A stretch of DNA of 64,000 bases from CBDATA01 sp965202845 (GCA_965202845.1 OZ241856.1:248001-312000), one strand, 5' to 3'. Shown: positions 49,145 through 58,583, counted from the stretch's first letter. Notes: generated from the sequence alone by a model not told the origin. Translations and numbers: made by a program.

Positions 49145-50011
49145 TCAGACCGCGGTGAAGAGGCTTGAAGGTCCCCGCGGCGCGGAATCAAGGACGGGGG
49201 CGCCGGATCCCACGGCGTCGCTGAGCCTTAGGGCGGCCAGTTTGGCGTAGCCCTCGTCTTGCTCGAAACCGATGAAGCGACGCCCCAACGCCAACGCGGC
49301 CAAGCCGGTGGAGCCGGACCCGGAGAACGGATCCAGAACGAGGTCGGCGGGATTCGTCGACGCGCGCAGGCACCGTCCGATGAGCGCCACGGGTTTCTGT
49401 GTCGGGTGCTTGCCGAATCGCTTTTCATCCCTTCCCGGCGGAGGAATGCGCCAGACGTTCTTCATCTGCTTGCCCCCATTCTCCGCTTTCATGGTCGCGT
49501 AGTGGAAGGTGTGCCGATGTCGGCTGCCCTTCACGGCCTTCGTCGCCCAGAGAAGAATCTCCGTGGCGTGCGTGAAGCACCGGCGGCCCAAATTTGGCGG
49601 TGGCGCTGGTTTTTCCCATACGATGTCGTTGAGGATTCGATAGCCGATCTGTTGCATCGCCATGCCAATGCTCGGGTAGACGTGCAAGGTGCCGCTGACC
49701 CAGATCGATCCGCTCGGTTTCAGGATGCGGTGGCAGGCGGCCAGCCAAGTGCGATGGAACTCGTGGTCCATCTCCACGCCGCGGCTTCGGTCCCAGTCGC
49801 CCTTGTTGACCTTGACCATGCGGCCGGCGACGCAGGTGATGCCGTCATTGGAAAGCAGATAAGGCGGATCGGTCCAGACGCAGTCCACGCTGTCATCCGG
49901 AATGGTTTTCATGAGTTCAAGACAGTCTCCGACGTACAACGCCGAGGAATCTGCATCCGTCCAGACGGTCCGCTCCTGGCCGCTCATTTTCGTGGGATCG
50001 TGTGCATTCAT
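49145..50011 (-). CDS. beta-class adenine DNA methyltransferase
   Basis: The 288-residue methyltransferase has the beta-class order: catalytic DPPY first (VDCVWTDPPYLLSNDG), then NKGDWDRSRG as in DpnA-like enzymes, and the AdoMet motif last (DLVLDPFSGSGSTG). It is followed one base later by the MutH-type nuclease, forming a compact restriction-modification pair. The DpnA-like NKGDWD block suggests adenine methylation at GATC-related sites. This is a second, independent R-M system in the window, with a different methyltransferase class from the EcoRV-type one. Confidence 0.83.
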   Translation of the reverse strand: MNAHDPTKMSGQERTVWTDADSSALYVGDCLELMKTIPDDSVDCVWTDPPYLLSNDGITCVAGRMVKVNKGDWDRSRGVEMDHEFHRTWLAACHRILKPSGSIWVSGTLHVYPSIGMAMQQIGYRILNDIVWEKPAPPPNLGRRCFTHATEILLWATKAVKGSRHRHTFHYATMKAENGGKQMKNVWRIPPPGRDEKRFGKHPTQKPVALIGRCLRASTNPADLVLDPFSGSGSTGLAALALGRRFIGFEQDEGYAKLAALRLSDAVGSGAPVLDSAPRGPSSLFTAV

Positions 50012-50018
50012 CCGGTGC

Positions 50019-50534
50019 CTATCCGGGGGATTCTACTACAGTCGGATGCTGGGCCGGTCTCCCGGGCTGCCCAAGCCGTCCGGGTGGTGGCCCCTGCCCA
50101 GGAGGCGCACAGCTCGGAATTCGCTCCCCGGTCGCTTCCGCCTCCACCATCGATCCCCCGCAGAGCGCGTGGATGCGTCGGGCGCCCTCCGCCGCCCGGA
50201 TCGCGTCCGTCTCGGTCTCCTCGATCTCCTCGTAGAAGACCGGCGCGCGCATGTCCGCAAGCCGCTTGGACACTTCCCGCACATCGGAGGCTTCCGCTTC
50301 GGTCAGCGCGACGCCGCGCCGGGCGAGCGTCTCCACGAAGAAGGCGGCGGGATCATGCGTCCTCGGCGTCTCCACCAGCAGGAAGGACATGCACCCCTTG
50401 AGGCCGAGCTCCACGACTTCCTGGGCGTGGCGGACGACCGTGTTCCATTGGCCATCGACGAGCGCGGACTCCATGAGCTCCCGGTAGTAGGCGGCTTTCG
50501 CCAGAAATTTCTTCGCCCGGTCCCCGTTGGTCAT
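50019..50534 (-). CDS. HEPN-domain partner of nucleotidyltransferase
   Basis: The 171-residue protein is helical in its first 125 residues, where WNTVVRHAQEVVELGLKGCM is a PF05168-type HEPN helix. The R-x4-6-H RNase motif of toxin-type HEPNs is not evident. The last 45 residues are Pro/Gly-rich and lack secondary structure, so the original end may have been altered where the R-M pair joined. Its start overlaps the nucleotidyltransferase stop (ATGA), the usual order of MNT-HEPN modules. Confidence 0.65.
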   Translation of the reverse strand: MTNGDRAKKFLAKAAYYRELMESALVDGQWNTVVRHAQEVVELGLKGCMSFLLVETPRTHDPAAFFVETLARRGVALTEAEASDVREVSKRLADMRAPVFYEEIEETETDAIRAAEGARRIHALCGGSMVEAEATGERIPSCAPPGQGPPPGRLGQPGRPAQHPTVVESPG

Positions 50535-51043
50535 TCGGGTCCGATCTCCACGATTTCACCCGGGCGCATGTCCGGTTTGAGGTCCCAGTACCAGAACCCG
50601 TCGGGATGTTCGATCCGCTGTGCGCCCAGTTCCTCGAGGCGGCTGCGGAGCGCCGCCAGTCTGGCGAGAAGCAGACCGCGGGGGTCGAAAAGGATGATCC
50701 CGTGATGGCAGATGTCCAGTAACAGCCACGGAGTTTCCCGGAAGAAGCGCTCACGCATGGGGACCGTGTTGATGCGCGACGGGACGCCCGCTTCCCGAAG
50801 CCGCCTTGCGTCGTCTTCCACCGTCCGCTTGGCGGCGATGGCGGCGGACATGGCGTCGAAGCGGTCGTCCTCGTGCACCGTCAGCAGGTCGATGTCGCTC
50901 TCCGGGCGCGCCTCGTCGCGCGCTACCGAGCCGTAGAGCGCGACCCCCAGCAGCCGCCCCTCCGTTTCGTCCCGAAGCGCGGAGACGAAACGGTCCAGGA
51001 GCGGACGGACATCGGCGTATCCGAAACGGCGCGTCACGCTCAT
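50531..51043 (-). CDS. minimal nucleotidyltransferase (MNT type)
   Basis: The 170-residue protein has the nucleotidyltransferase signature GSVARDEARPESDIDLL (G-S-x9-D-x-D), giving the two catalytic aspartates. MNT proteins often transfer AMP to a HEPN partner and neutralise it. It overlaps the HEPN gene at its 3' end and the glycosylase gene at its 5' end, each by ATGA. This places a toxin-antitoxin-like pair inside a repair-gene operon. It is GC-rich like the core genes, so it may be old in this genome. Confidence 0.82.
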   Translation of the reverse strand: MSVTRRFGYADVRPLLDRFVSALRDETEGRLLGVALYGSVARDEARPESDIDLLTVHEDDRFDAMSAAIAAKRTVEDDARRLREAGVPSRINTVPMRERFFRETPWLLLDICHHGIILFDPRGLLLARLAALRSRLEELGAQRIEHPDGFWYWDLKPDMRPGEIVEIGPE

Positions 51044-51714
51044 GCGCTTACGCTACCACCACCGCCCGCCCGCGCCCGAAGGTCGTGGATGTGTTCGTAC
51101 ATGTACCAGACCCCGACGCTCCGAAACGGTCTCCAGCGGTCGCTGGCCGCAGCGTAGGCGTCCGCCGGGGCGTCCTCCCCGATGCCGTAGAGGTCGCGCA
51201 TCGCCCGGAGCACCGCGGCGTCGCCGGGCGCGAACACGTCGGGCCGGTTCAGGGTGAAGATGAGGTGCATGTGGGCGGTCCAGACGCCGATCCCGCGCAC
51301 CGCGGTGAGCCGGGCGATCACCGCGTCGTCGTCCATCGAGGGCAGCGCCGCCAGATCCAGTTCCCCCGAGCGGATGCGGGAGGCCAGGTCGCGCAGGTAG
51401 GCGATCTTCTGCCGCGAAAGCCCGATGCGGCGGAGCGTGGCGTCGCGGCGGCGGATCAGCTTGCCGGGGTCCGGCGGGTCGCCGGTCAGCCCCGCCAGCC
51501 GCTGGTAGATGCTGCGGGCGGCCGCCGCCGAAATCTGCTGGGCCACGATTGCGCCTGCGAGCGTCCCGAACGAGTTGGGGCGTGGTCCCAGGGCGCAGGG
51601 GCCGATCCGCCGGATCAGCGTGCCGAGCACCGGATCCTGGCGCGCCAGCTGGCCGGTGGCCGCGCTCCAGTCGGGGGGCGCCGCACCCGCTCCCAGCTTC
51701 CACGGATCCGCCAT
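51040..51714 (-). CDS. alkA: AlkA-like DNA-3-methyladenine glycosylase
   Basis: The 224-residue protein has the helix-hairpin-helix region MDDDAVIARLTAVRGIGVWT and the catalytic Asp in DVFAPGDAAV. It belongs to the HhH-GPD superfamily and excises alkylated purines. FGTLAGAIVAQQISAAAARS is the typical N-terminal helix of this group. It has no amino-terminal AlkA domain, so it is the short form. It is the first gene of the minus-strand unit and lies back to back with the Hsp70 operon. Confidence 0.88.
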   Translation of the reverse strand: MADPWKLGAGAAPPDWSAATGQLARQDPVLGTLIRRIGPCALGPRPNSFGTLAGAIVAQQISAAAARSIYQRLAGLTGDPPDPGKLIRRRDATLRRIGLSRQKIAYLRDLASRIRSGELDLAALPSMDDDAVIARLTAVRGIGVWTAHMHLIFTLNRPDVFAPGDAAVLRAMRDLYGIGEDAPADAYAAASDRWRPFRSVGVWYMYEHIHDLRARAGGGGSVSA

Positions 51715-51776
51715 CGCGCCGGGGAGTGTACGGACCGCCGCCGGGACGCGGACTTGCAGTTGTGCTCGTCGATTTG

Positions 51777-51785
51777 TGATATAGT
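51777..51785 (+). promoter_or_regulatory. candidate extended -10 promoter for Hsp70 operon
   Basis: TGATATAGT holds an extended -10 (TGn) and TATAGT, five of six matches to consensus. A transcript from about 51792 would have a leader of about 100 bases before the GrpE-like gene, which contains a mini-ORF and the C15 tract. No good -35 is visible at standard spacing. Confidence 0.4.
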
Positions 51786-51807
51786 CAGATCCGGCGCAGA
51801 GACACCC

Positions 51808-51852
51808 ATGACACTTTCTGTCCCCCCCCCCCCCCCATTACGTAGCTGGTAG
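51808..51852 (+). other. 14-codon leader ORF with slippery C tract
   Basis: ATG 51808 to TAG 51850-51852 reads MTLSVPPPPPLRSW. It lies upstream of the GrpE-like gene on the same strand. The five prolines come from the C15 homopolymer, so length changes would alter its end. It may be a leader peptide, or chance. Confidence 0.3.
51822..51836. repeat. homopolymer of 15 cytosines
   Basis: Fifteen consecutive C residues lie 58 bases before the GrpE-like start. Such tracts are prone to slipped-strand changes in replication and to sequencing errors; both explanations remain open. Confidence 0.9.
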
Positions 51853-51894
51853 TCGGCTGACCGCAACTGGCGGTTTCCCCGTTCCGGTGGGACC

Positions 51895-52290
51895 ATGAGC
51901 CAGGAGCCGGAGCCCAAGGGTGGGGTGGCGTCTTCCCCTGAAGCGATGAGGAAGGTGCTGGCGGATGTCGCCTGCGAGTCATGGCGATTCTCCGGAGTGC
52001 TGGAACGTCTGCTGAGGGAATTGAGTCCCGACAGCCTTCGTCGCTACGAAGGGCGGGTTCGCTTCTTTCAGAAAAAGCTGCTCGAGTCCCTTGAAGCCGC
52101 CGGGATGCGTATCAAGACCCACGAGGGCGAGCCGTACGACACGGGCATGGCGGCGACGGCGCTGAATCGGGATGAATTCGGTCCCGATGATCTTTTGCAA
52201 GTTGACCAGATGGTCGAACCCATCGTCATGGGTCCAGATGGTTTGATCAGAATCGGGACCATGACGCTCCGAAAGCAGGAGAAAACATGA
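51895..52290 (+). CDS. GrpE-like nucleotide-exchange factor of Hsp70 operon
   Basis: The 131-residue protein has a helical first half and a C-terminal beta pattern (GEPYDTGMAATALNRDEF, MVEPIVMGPDGLIRIGTM) that resembles the GrpE beta-wing, where G-x-P-x-D is typical. Its stop overlaps the Hsp70 start by ATGA. Position before an Hsp70 supports the exchange-factor role. It lacks the long N-terminal coiled coil of GrpE, and the match is by eye only; a dedicated adaptor unrelated to GrpE is possible. Confidence 0.5.
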   Translation: MSQEPEPKGGVASSPEAMRKVLADVACESWRFSGVLERLLRELSPDSLRRYEGRVRFFQKKLLESLEAAGMRIKTHEGEPYDTGMAATALNRDEFGPDDLLQVDQMVEPIVMGPDGLIRIGTMTLRKQEKT

Positions 52291-52789
52291 GACATTACGT
52301 CGGCATCGACCTGGGAACCACGAACAGCGCGATCTGTTCGTACGATGGGGAGAGAACCCGTATCTGGAAAAGCCCCGAGCAGAACGATGTGACGCCATCG
52401 GTTCTCTATATTGGTCGTCGTGGACGCAAGTATGTCGGGAAACGCGCATACGATGAAGCGCCCGCAAGTCCGGACAACGCCGCCATGTTGTTCAAGCGCT
52501 TGATGGGAACCAGCACGCCGGTCCGGCTCGCTGCGGTGGATGTCGAGATGACTCCCGAAGAGTGCTCTGCGGAAATCCTCAAGACGCTTCTTGGCTATCT
52601 CAAGGATATTCGGCAGGATGCCGAGCAGGGAACCGTGATCACGGTTCCCGCCGCGTTCAACCAGATGCAGAAGAACGCCACGATGCAGGCGGCCGATAGC
52701 GTAGGGCTCAATCGCGTCGCCCTGATGCAGGAGCCGGTGGCGGCGGTCACCAGCGCAGTGAGAGCCAACAGCGAGGATGGCATATTTGT

Positions 52790-54257
52790 GGCTCTTTCAA
52801 ATACCGAGTGGGTACGCGACATGAGGGTTGAGCTTGGAGAAGTCCAGTTTTCCGGCGATGAGGAAGAACACGGTGCGGATGGTCTGGAAGGTTCCGTAGC
52901 CTCTGGCTTTCCGCTTGGCCGCCTGAAACAGGCCGTTGAGCGCCTCGATGAAGCCGTTGGTCTGGCGGGTTCGGGCCCACGCGACGATGCCCTCGAGATG
53001 TTTGCGGATCATCCGCGCGACGGCTTTCATGGGTTCTACCTTGGAGCGGTTCACGTTGGCGCACCACTGCCGGAGCATGGCTCGGACGACGTTGACCTGC
53101 TTGCGGTTGAGGATGTTCCGGAGTTGTTCGCGGTACATCCAGGCTCGGGCGGTGCGCTTGCCGGGGGCCTGCGCGATGAGGGCGTTGAGTTGGGCGCGTT
53201 GTTCGGCGCCGAGTCGTTCGGGGCTCTTGAGGAGCGCCCAGCGCATGCCCTTGAGTTGCGGGTTGGCGCGCTGCTCGATGCGCCGGGTCTGGTCGAGGGC
53301 CTTGGACGCGTGGGCGATGACGTGGAATTTGTCGAAGGTGATTTGGGCGTTGGGGAGATGCTCTGCGACGCCCTTGATGTAGGCGGGGGACATGTCGCTG
53401 GAGACGACTTCGACGGCTTCGGGGTCTCCGCCGTGGGCTTCGAGGCTTCGGGCGAATCGGTCGACGGAGTCGGCGGCGCGGCCTTCTCCGACGAAGATGA
53501 CCCGGCGTTTTCGGGCGTCTGCGACGACGGTGACGTAGTTGTGGCCGCGGGCGCGGGAGGTTTCGTCGATGGCGACGGCGCGGACGTCGGCTTGGTCGTC
53601 GGTCTCGGTGGCGAGTTCCACATAGCGGTTGGAGATGGCTTGGGTTTGGTGCTGGGAGAGTCCGGCGAGCCGTGCGACGGCGGCGAAGGTCATGTCCTGG
53701 CACATGGCGAGAATCAAGGCTTCGAAGAGGAGGGAGAACCCGGAGAGCTTGCCGGCCCAGGGCGGCGAGACCAGCGCGACCTTGCCGTCGGGGAGGCGCA
53801 CCCGGGGGACGCGCGCCACCAGTTCGCACTCGAATTGGAAGAAGTTGAGGTGGCGGAAGCGCTTGGTCTTGGTGTCGTGGACCGGATGGAGGCCGTCGTG
53901 GTTCTGGTGGGCGAAGCGGGCGCCCCTGCGGAAATCGACGCGGATGCTCAGCTTTCCTTGGTCCTTGTCGAATTCCACGTTCTCGACGAACCAGGGGTCC
54001 GGGATGCCGAGGGCTTGGGCGAAAAGCTCGTGTAGCACTGGATGCGCTCCTTTTTTTCAGGGTCGAAAGCGGGAAAAGTGTTCCATTGGTGTGTGGCGAC
54101 GCTGGCTGGGGACGGTTGCGGCTCCCCGCTTTCGACCCTTTTTCGAGCGTGCCCGCCGGATTCCGTGAGTCAAGGGTTCGCTACGCCGTGCAAGCCCGCC
54201 CTTGACACCCGGAATCCCGGCGGTCTCCATTCTACCCACTCAAATCTCAATTGAGGC
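52790..54257 (-). mobile_element. ISL3-family-like element, copy 2 (variant)
   Basis: The 1468-bp element is flanked by ATATTTGT at 52782-52789 and 54258-54265. It differs from copies 1, 3 and 4 at several bases, so it belongs to an earlier or separate arrival. It sits antisense in the Hsp70 gene. Removing it restores the frame (GIFV-VYDLGGG). Confidence 0.93.
52797..54038 (-). CDS. ISL3-family transposase (copy 2 variant)
   Basis: The 413-residue transposase is intact. It differs from copy 1 at several residues, for example RLPDGKV for RLPNGKV, EVVSSDMSPAYIKG for EVASIDMSPAYMKG and LLKSPERLGAEQ for LLKNPERLGPEQ. The second catalytic Asp (in SSDMSPAY) remains. GTG 54038 with AAGGAG is the start. 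Confidence 0.93.
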   Translation of the reverse strand: MLHELFAQALGIPDPWFVENVEFDKDQGKLSIRVDFRRGARFAHQNHDGLHPVHDTKTKRFRHLNFFQFECELVARVPRVRLPDGKVALVSPPWAGKLSGFSLLFEALILAMCQDMTFAAVARLAGLSQHQTQAISNRYVELATETDDQADVRAVAIDETSRARGHNYVTVVADARKRRVIFVGEGRAADSVDRFARSLEAHGGDPEAVEVVSSDMSPAYIKGVAEHLPNAQITFDKFHVIAHASKALDQTRRIEQRANPQLKGMRWALLKSPERLGAEQRAQLNALIAQAPGKRTARAWMYREQLRNILNRKQVNVVRAMLRQWCANVNRSKVEPMKAVARMIRKHLEGIVAWARTRQTNGFIEALNGLFQAAKRKARGYGTFQTIRTVFFLIAGKLDFSKLNPHVAYPLGI

Positions 54258-56052
54258 ATATTTGTCGTGTATGACCTCGGCGGAGGAACCCTGGATATCG
54301 CCATTGCCGAGAATGGTGGAGGCGCCATCGATATTCATGGCCAGGGCGGGATCGCGATGTGTGGCGGGCGCGACTTCGATCGCGCCATCGTCGATAGTGT
54401 CGTGAAGCCGTGGCTTTTCAAGAATTTCGATCTGCCGGAGGATTTGTCGGTCAACCCTGAATACAAATCCCTTGTCCGGTGGGCGGGATGGGCTGCGGAA
54501 CGCACAAAAATCGAACTTTCCTCAAACGAGGAAACGATCATCAGCCTTGATGAATCCAGTGTGCGCTTGAAGGATGGCTCTGGCAGGGACATCTACCTTG
54601 ATGTCCCGCTGTCACGCGACACGCTGGACGGCCTCATCGAGGACAGGGTGGACGAGGGCATCGAGGCGGCGCGGGAAGCAATCGGGAACGCCAATCTGGC
54701 TCCGCATGACATCGCACGGATCGTCTTCATCGGGGGGCCGACGAACTACGGGCCTTTGCGCGACAAGGTTTCCTCCGAATTGGGGATCAAAGCGAGTGTG
54801 GAAGTCAATCCCATGACGGCGGTCGCCGAGGGGGCAGCCGTTTTTGCGGAATCGGTCGACTGGAAGTCGAAGGGGCGGGGACGGAAGAGCAGCCGGGGAA
54901 AACTCGCTTCCCTGGGCAGTATTGACCTGACGCTCAACTACACGAAACGAACGCCGGATGTGAAGTCCAGGGTTGTCGTTCAGTTGGGTGGCAAGGTTGC
55001 CGCTGGATTTGAATTGCAGATTGACAGCGCGGAGACCGGATGGACTTCGGGGCGGATTCCTTTGAAGGACGGCGCCATCGTCGAAATTCCTCTGTCAAAG
55101 CCAGGCGAAAACGCCTTCAAGGTGTTTGCGTTCGCCGCCGACGGAAGCGTGCTTGCGCTGGAGCAGAGCAGGATCGTGATTGTGAAAACCGTGGCGACTG
55201 TTGACGCCATTCCCGCGTCCTCTTCGATCGGGGTCGCTGTTCTGAAACAAGTCGGAGAGAAGGCCTTGGCTCTCAGGCATTTCGTGAAAAAAGGAGATTT
55301 GCTCCCGAAAAAGGGTTCACAGAAATTGAAGTCCGCTGAGTCTTTGAAAGCGGGCAGTTCGAAGTCGCTCAATTTCAAGCTCTACGAAGGCGAGAGCGAC
55401 AAACCGGAAGATAATCGTGAGATTGGAGTGCTCAAGATTGCGGGAAAGGATTTTGAAGATGGGGTGATCCCGGCAGGCGCCGATCTGCTTTGCGAGTGTG
55501 AGATGCTGGATTCCGGGGCCATCCATTTTGAGGTTGGCGTTCCCGCAATCGGCGCCAGCTTTCAAGCACGAAATCTCTATTCCAGACTGGAAGCACAGTT
55601 GGATTACGGTCGGGACTCGGGGCGCGTTGCCGATGAAGGAAATCGCACGATGAGTCGCCTTGAAAAAATCGAATCCGAGTCCATTAGCGACCCAAGGCTG
55701 GATCGGGCGCGGGAAAAATTGGAGAAATCAGTGGATATGGATCCGGATGCGCCTTCGGATACGGAAATGGTGCAGGAAGCGGAAGAAGACGTTCGGGAGG
55801 CGCGTCGTTTGATCGCGCAGGTTGAAAAAGAAAATTGGAAAGTCATTCGCATAGTTGAACTTGAGGGTTTGAAGCGCTTTTTCAACGAAAAACTTCGCGA
55901 TTCGGCCAAAAAAATTGAACGAGACGAATTCGACAGATTGGCTCGTTCGACCCGGCGCGCTATCGAAAAAGAAGATCGAGAGGCTGAAGGTCTCATTGAC
56001 AGAATCAAGCGTAACAACTTCGATATCCTTTGGCGTCAGGATCCGTTCATAA

Positions 56053-56904
56053 GAACCTATCTCGTAATTGAAATTTTGGGATGATCTGTGTACAATCCAA
56101 ACCATGTCCCGCTTGGCCCACTTGATTCGAATCAGAGAAAAATACTGGGGGAAAATTCAGAAATTCTTCCCGGAAGAAAACATCCCCAAAGGACGTCGGG
56201 GACGAAAGCCCGTGCCCGCACGCGAAGTTCTCGAAGCCGTTCTTTGGCTCCTGCATACCGGTGCGCCGTGGAGGTTTCTGCCGCCAGAGTATCCGAATTA
56301 CAAAACCGTTCATCGCAGGTATCAAGCCTGGTGTCGCGCCGGTGTTTATCCGAAAATCATGGAGAGATTGGTAGCTGAACTTCAAGAGTGCGGTCAGTAC
56401 GATGGATCGGAAGGTTTTATCGACGGAATGTTCTTACCTGCGAAAGGCGGAGGTCTCGAAATCGGACGGACGAAGCGTGGTAAAGGCATGAGGATCATGG
56501 CGATAGTTGAGAAACATGGTTTGCCTTACTCGATCAGCGTACATGCTGCGAATCACCACGAAGTGAAGTTGGTTCAGTTGAATCTGCCATTCCGCATGGT
56601 AGAAGAAAAACCGAAAAATCTGATTGGAGACAAAGCCTACGACAGTGATGCGTTGGACGAGGATATGCGCGAGAAAGGAATCAACATGATCGCGCCGCAC
56701 CGCAAGAACCGAAAGAGGCCGAGGACGCAAGACGGACGTCGGCTACGTCGGTATCAGAGGAGGTGGATGGTAGAACGCTTCTTCGCGTGGATACAGTGGC
56801 AGCGACGGATTCTGATTCGATGGGAATTTCATCCAGAAAACTTCTTGGGTTTCGTTCAGCTGGCCTGCATCACAGTCCTTCTCAGGCAATTTTGAGATAG
56901 GTTC
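56053..56904 (+). mobile_element. IS5-family-like element, complete copy
   Basis: The 852-bp element begins GAACCTATCTC and ends GAGATAGGTTC, perfect 11-base inverted repeats. It carries one transposase. It interrupts codon 764 of the Hsp70 gene. With the tandem partial copy, flanking host sequence resumes at 57498; the shared AA there fits a 2-base duplication and restores the Hsp70 frame. Confidence 0.85.
56104..56895 (+). CDS. IS5-family transposase
   Basis: The 263-residue protein starts at ATG 56104. The DDE pattern is visible as FIDGMFLPAKGGG (first Asp), GDKAYDSDALDED (second Asp) and WMVERFFAWIQWQRR with a following RWE (Glu). The N-terminal half (RRGRKPVPAREVLEAVLWLL) is the IS5 DNA-binding region. 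It has lower GC than surrounding genes. The frame is intact. Confidence 0.85.
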   Translation: MSRLAHLIRIREKYWGKIQKFFPEENIPKGRRGRKPVPAREVLEAVLWLLHTGAPWRFLPPEYPNYKTVHRRYQAWCRAGVYPKIMERLVAELQECGQYDGSEGFIDGMFLPAKGGGLEIGRTKRGKGMRIMAIVEKHGLPYSISVHAANHHEVKLVQLNLPFRMVEEKPKNLIGDKAYDSDALDEDMREKGINMIAPHRKNRKRPRTQDGRRLRRYQRRWMVERFFAWIQWQRRILIRWEFHPENFLGFVQLACITVLLRQF

Positions 56905-57497
56905 ATCGCAGGTATCAAGCCTGGTGTCGCGCCGGTGTTTATCCGAAAATCATGGAAAGATTGGTAGCTGAACTTCAAGAGTGCGGTCAGTACGATGGAT
57001 CGGAAGGTTTTATCGACGGAATGTTCTTACCTGCGAAAGGCGGAGGTCTCGAAATCGGACGGACGAAGCGTGGTAAAGGCATGAGGGTCATGGCGATAGT
57101 TGAGAAACATGGTTTGCCTTACTCGATCAGCGTACATGCTGCGAATCACCACGAAGTGAAGTTGGTTCAGTTGAATCTGCCATTCCGCATGGTAGAAGAA
57201 AAACCGAAAAATCTGATTGGAGACAAAGCCTACGACAGTGATGCGTTGGACGAGGATATGCGCGAGAAAGGAATCAACATGATCGCGCCGCACCGCAAGA
57301 ACCGAAAGAGGCCGAGGACGCAAGACGGACGTCGGCTACGTCGGTATCAGAGGAGGTGGATGGTAGAACGCTTCTTCGCGTGGATACAGTGGCAGCGACG
57401 GATTCTGATTCGATGGGAATTTCATCCGGAAAACTTCTTGGGTTTCGTTCAGCTGGCCTGCATCACAGTCCTTCTCAGGCAATTTTGAGATAGGTTC
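56905..57497 (+). repeat. 593-base tandem duplication of the IS5-like 3' part
   Basis: Bases 56905-57497 repeat 56312-56904, with only about three differences seen (for example AGGATCATGG versus AGGGTCATGG). The junction lies at a shared GTTC. The second copy lacks the 5' end of the element, including the start of its transposase. Confidence 0.9.
56952..57488 (+). pseudogene. 5'-truncated IS5-family transposase
   Basis: The second copy encodes 178 residues beginning at an internal ATG, so it lacks the N-terminal DNA-binding part but keeps the DDE core. It is probably inactive alone. The sequence is almost the same as the end of the complete copy. Confidence 0.85.
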
Positions 57498-58583
57498 AAG
57501 GCACATGTTCAAGTCAATGGCGACGTCGCCACCCTATCGGTTCATGGATCAGAAACTACACAGGGAATTGGTCGTACAGGGCATGCGGGCGCTGGAAAAC
57601 GGGGATTTCGATGCGTTGCGAAAAATCGTTATGAACATGCATGGGAATCTTCTCCACCAGCGAGATATTGATGACGACACTGATGTCAATGTTTATGGGA
57701 AACAGTAATGCTCGATGAGCGGTGGTTGCCTGCGCAATACGAAATTCTGAAAGGGATGCCGCTTGGTCGACTCGTGCATTCTGGCCCTGAATGGCAGATG
57801 TATCGGTCAGGACGCGAGCAGGTGGTCTTGATTGCTTCAAACGATTTGGCGGACCGTTGGATTGAAACGGAATTGTTGCCGGTTGAGGTTCTGGATTCCT
57901 TCGCTTTCGGCGGGAATTCCTGGCGGTTTCTTCTCTCCGGCGTCGGACTGAGGTTGGAACCGGTCGCGGGGTGGAGTTCACCGACTTCGAAAGCGGACGG
58001 ACTCGCATTTGCAGTGAGTCTTCGGGAGACCCGGAAGATTCATTCGACCGTCCCGCTCCATGACGCCATCTACGCCGAGCGCCATTCGCGGCTTCTCCCG
58101 ACTTGGACGGTTTCCGAAACCAGCACTGACGAGGAAGTCCTGGGGCGCTGGTTGACTGGCGGAGTCAAGATGCCGATCACTTCGTTTTGTCGTCTTTCGG
58201 AACTCTGCGATGGGATGCCCCGCAAGGATGTGGCGGATATCGTGATGGCGGCTGGATTTCCAGTCCCTTCGGAAACGGAATCGGCTCCGAATGCGAAATC
58301 CGGCGAGGCGGATGGCGAACGGGAATTCCAATTGCCCGGCCGCCCCGAGCTGGAGACCTTTTTCCGGGAGCACGTTATCGACATCGTCGAGAACGAGGCG
58401 CGATACCAGGCGCTCGGTATCGATTTTCCGGCGGGGATCGTCCTTCACGGACCTCCGGGCTGCGGCAAGTCCTATGCCGTGGAACGTCTCGTTGAGTGTT
58501 TGGACTGGCCCATGTTCCCGATTGATTCCAACAGTGTGGGGAGTCCGTATATCCACGAAACGAGCAGAAAGGTCGGCCAGGTT

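Larger units (their letters stand above)
52287..57708 (+). pseudogene. unusual 832-residue Hsp70, disrupted by ISL3- and IS5-like elements
   Basis: Host segments are 52287-52789, 54266-56052 and 57500-57708. Joined with one target copy each, they give an uninterrupted 832-residue frame. The nucleotide domain has phosphate motif 1 GIDLGTTNSAICSYDG, phosphate motif 2 VYDLGGGTLDIAI and adenosine motif IVFIGGPTNYGP. The substrate domain is poorly conserved and is followed by charged helices (LIAQVEKENWKVIRIVELEG) and a C-terminal segment (LVVQGMRALENGDFDALRKI). It is about 190 residues longer than DnaK. The first insertion (after residue 168) precedes phosphate motif 2, so the present product is dead. 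It is flanked by GrpE-like and AAA+ genes. Confidence 0.88.

Noticed and set aside
51822..51836. C tract as part of a CRISPR or origin
   Set aside because: It is a single homopolymer without spaced repeats or DnaA-like boxes. No CRISPR array was found elsewhere in the window.
52287..54035. Apparent Hsp70 fused to an acidic Val/Gly-rich protein
   Set aside because: The second part is the antisense strand of the ISL3-like transposase, which happens to be open. The fusion arises only from the insertion. The same antisense frame occurs in all ISL3 copies.
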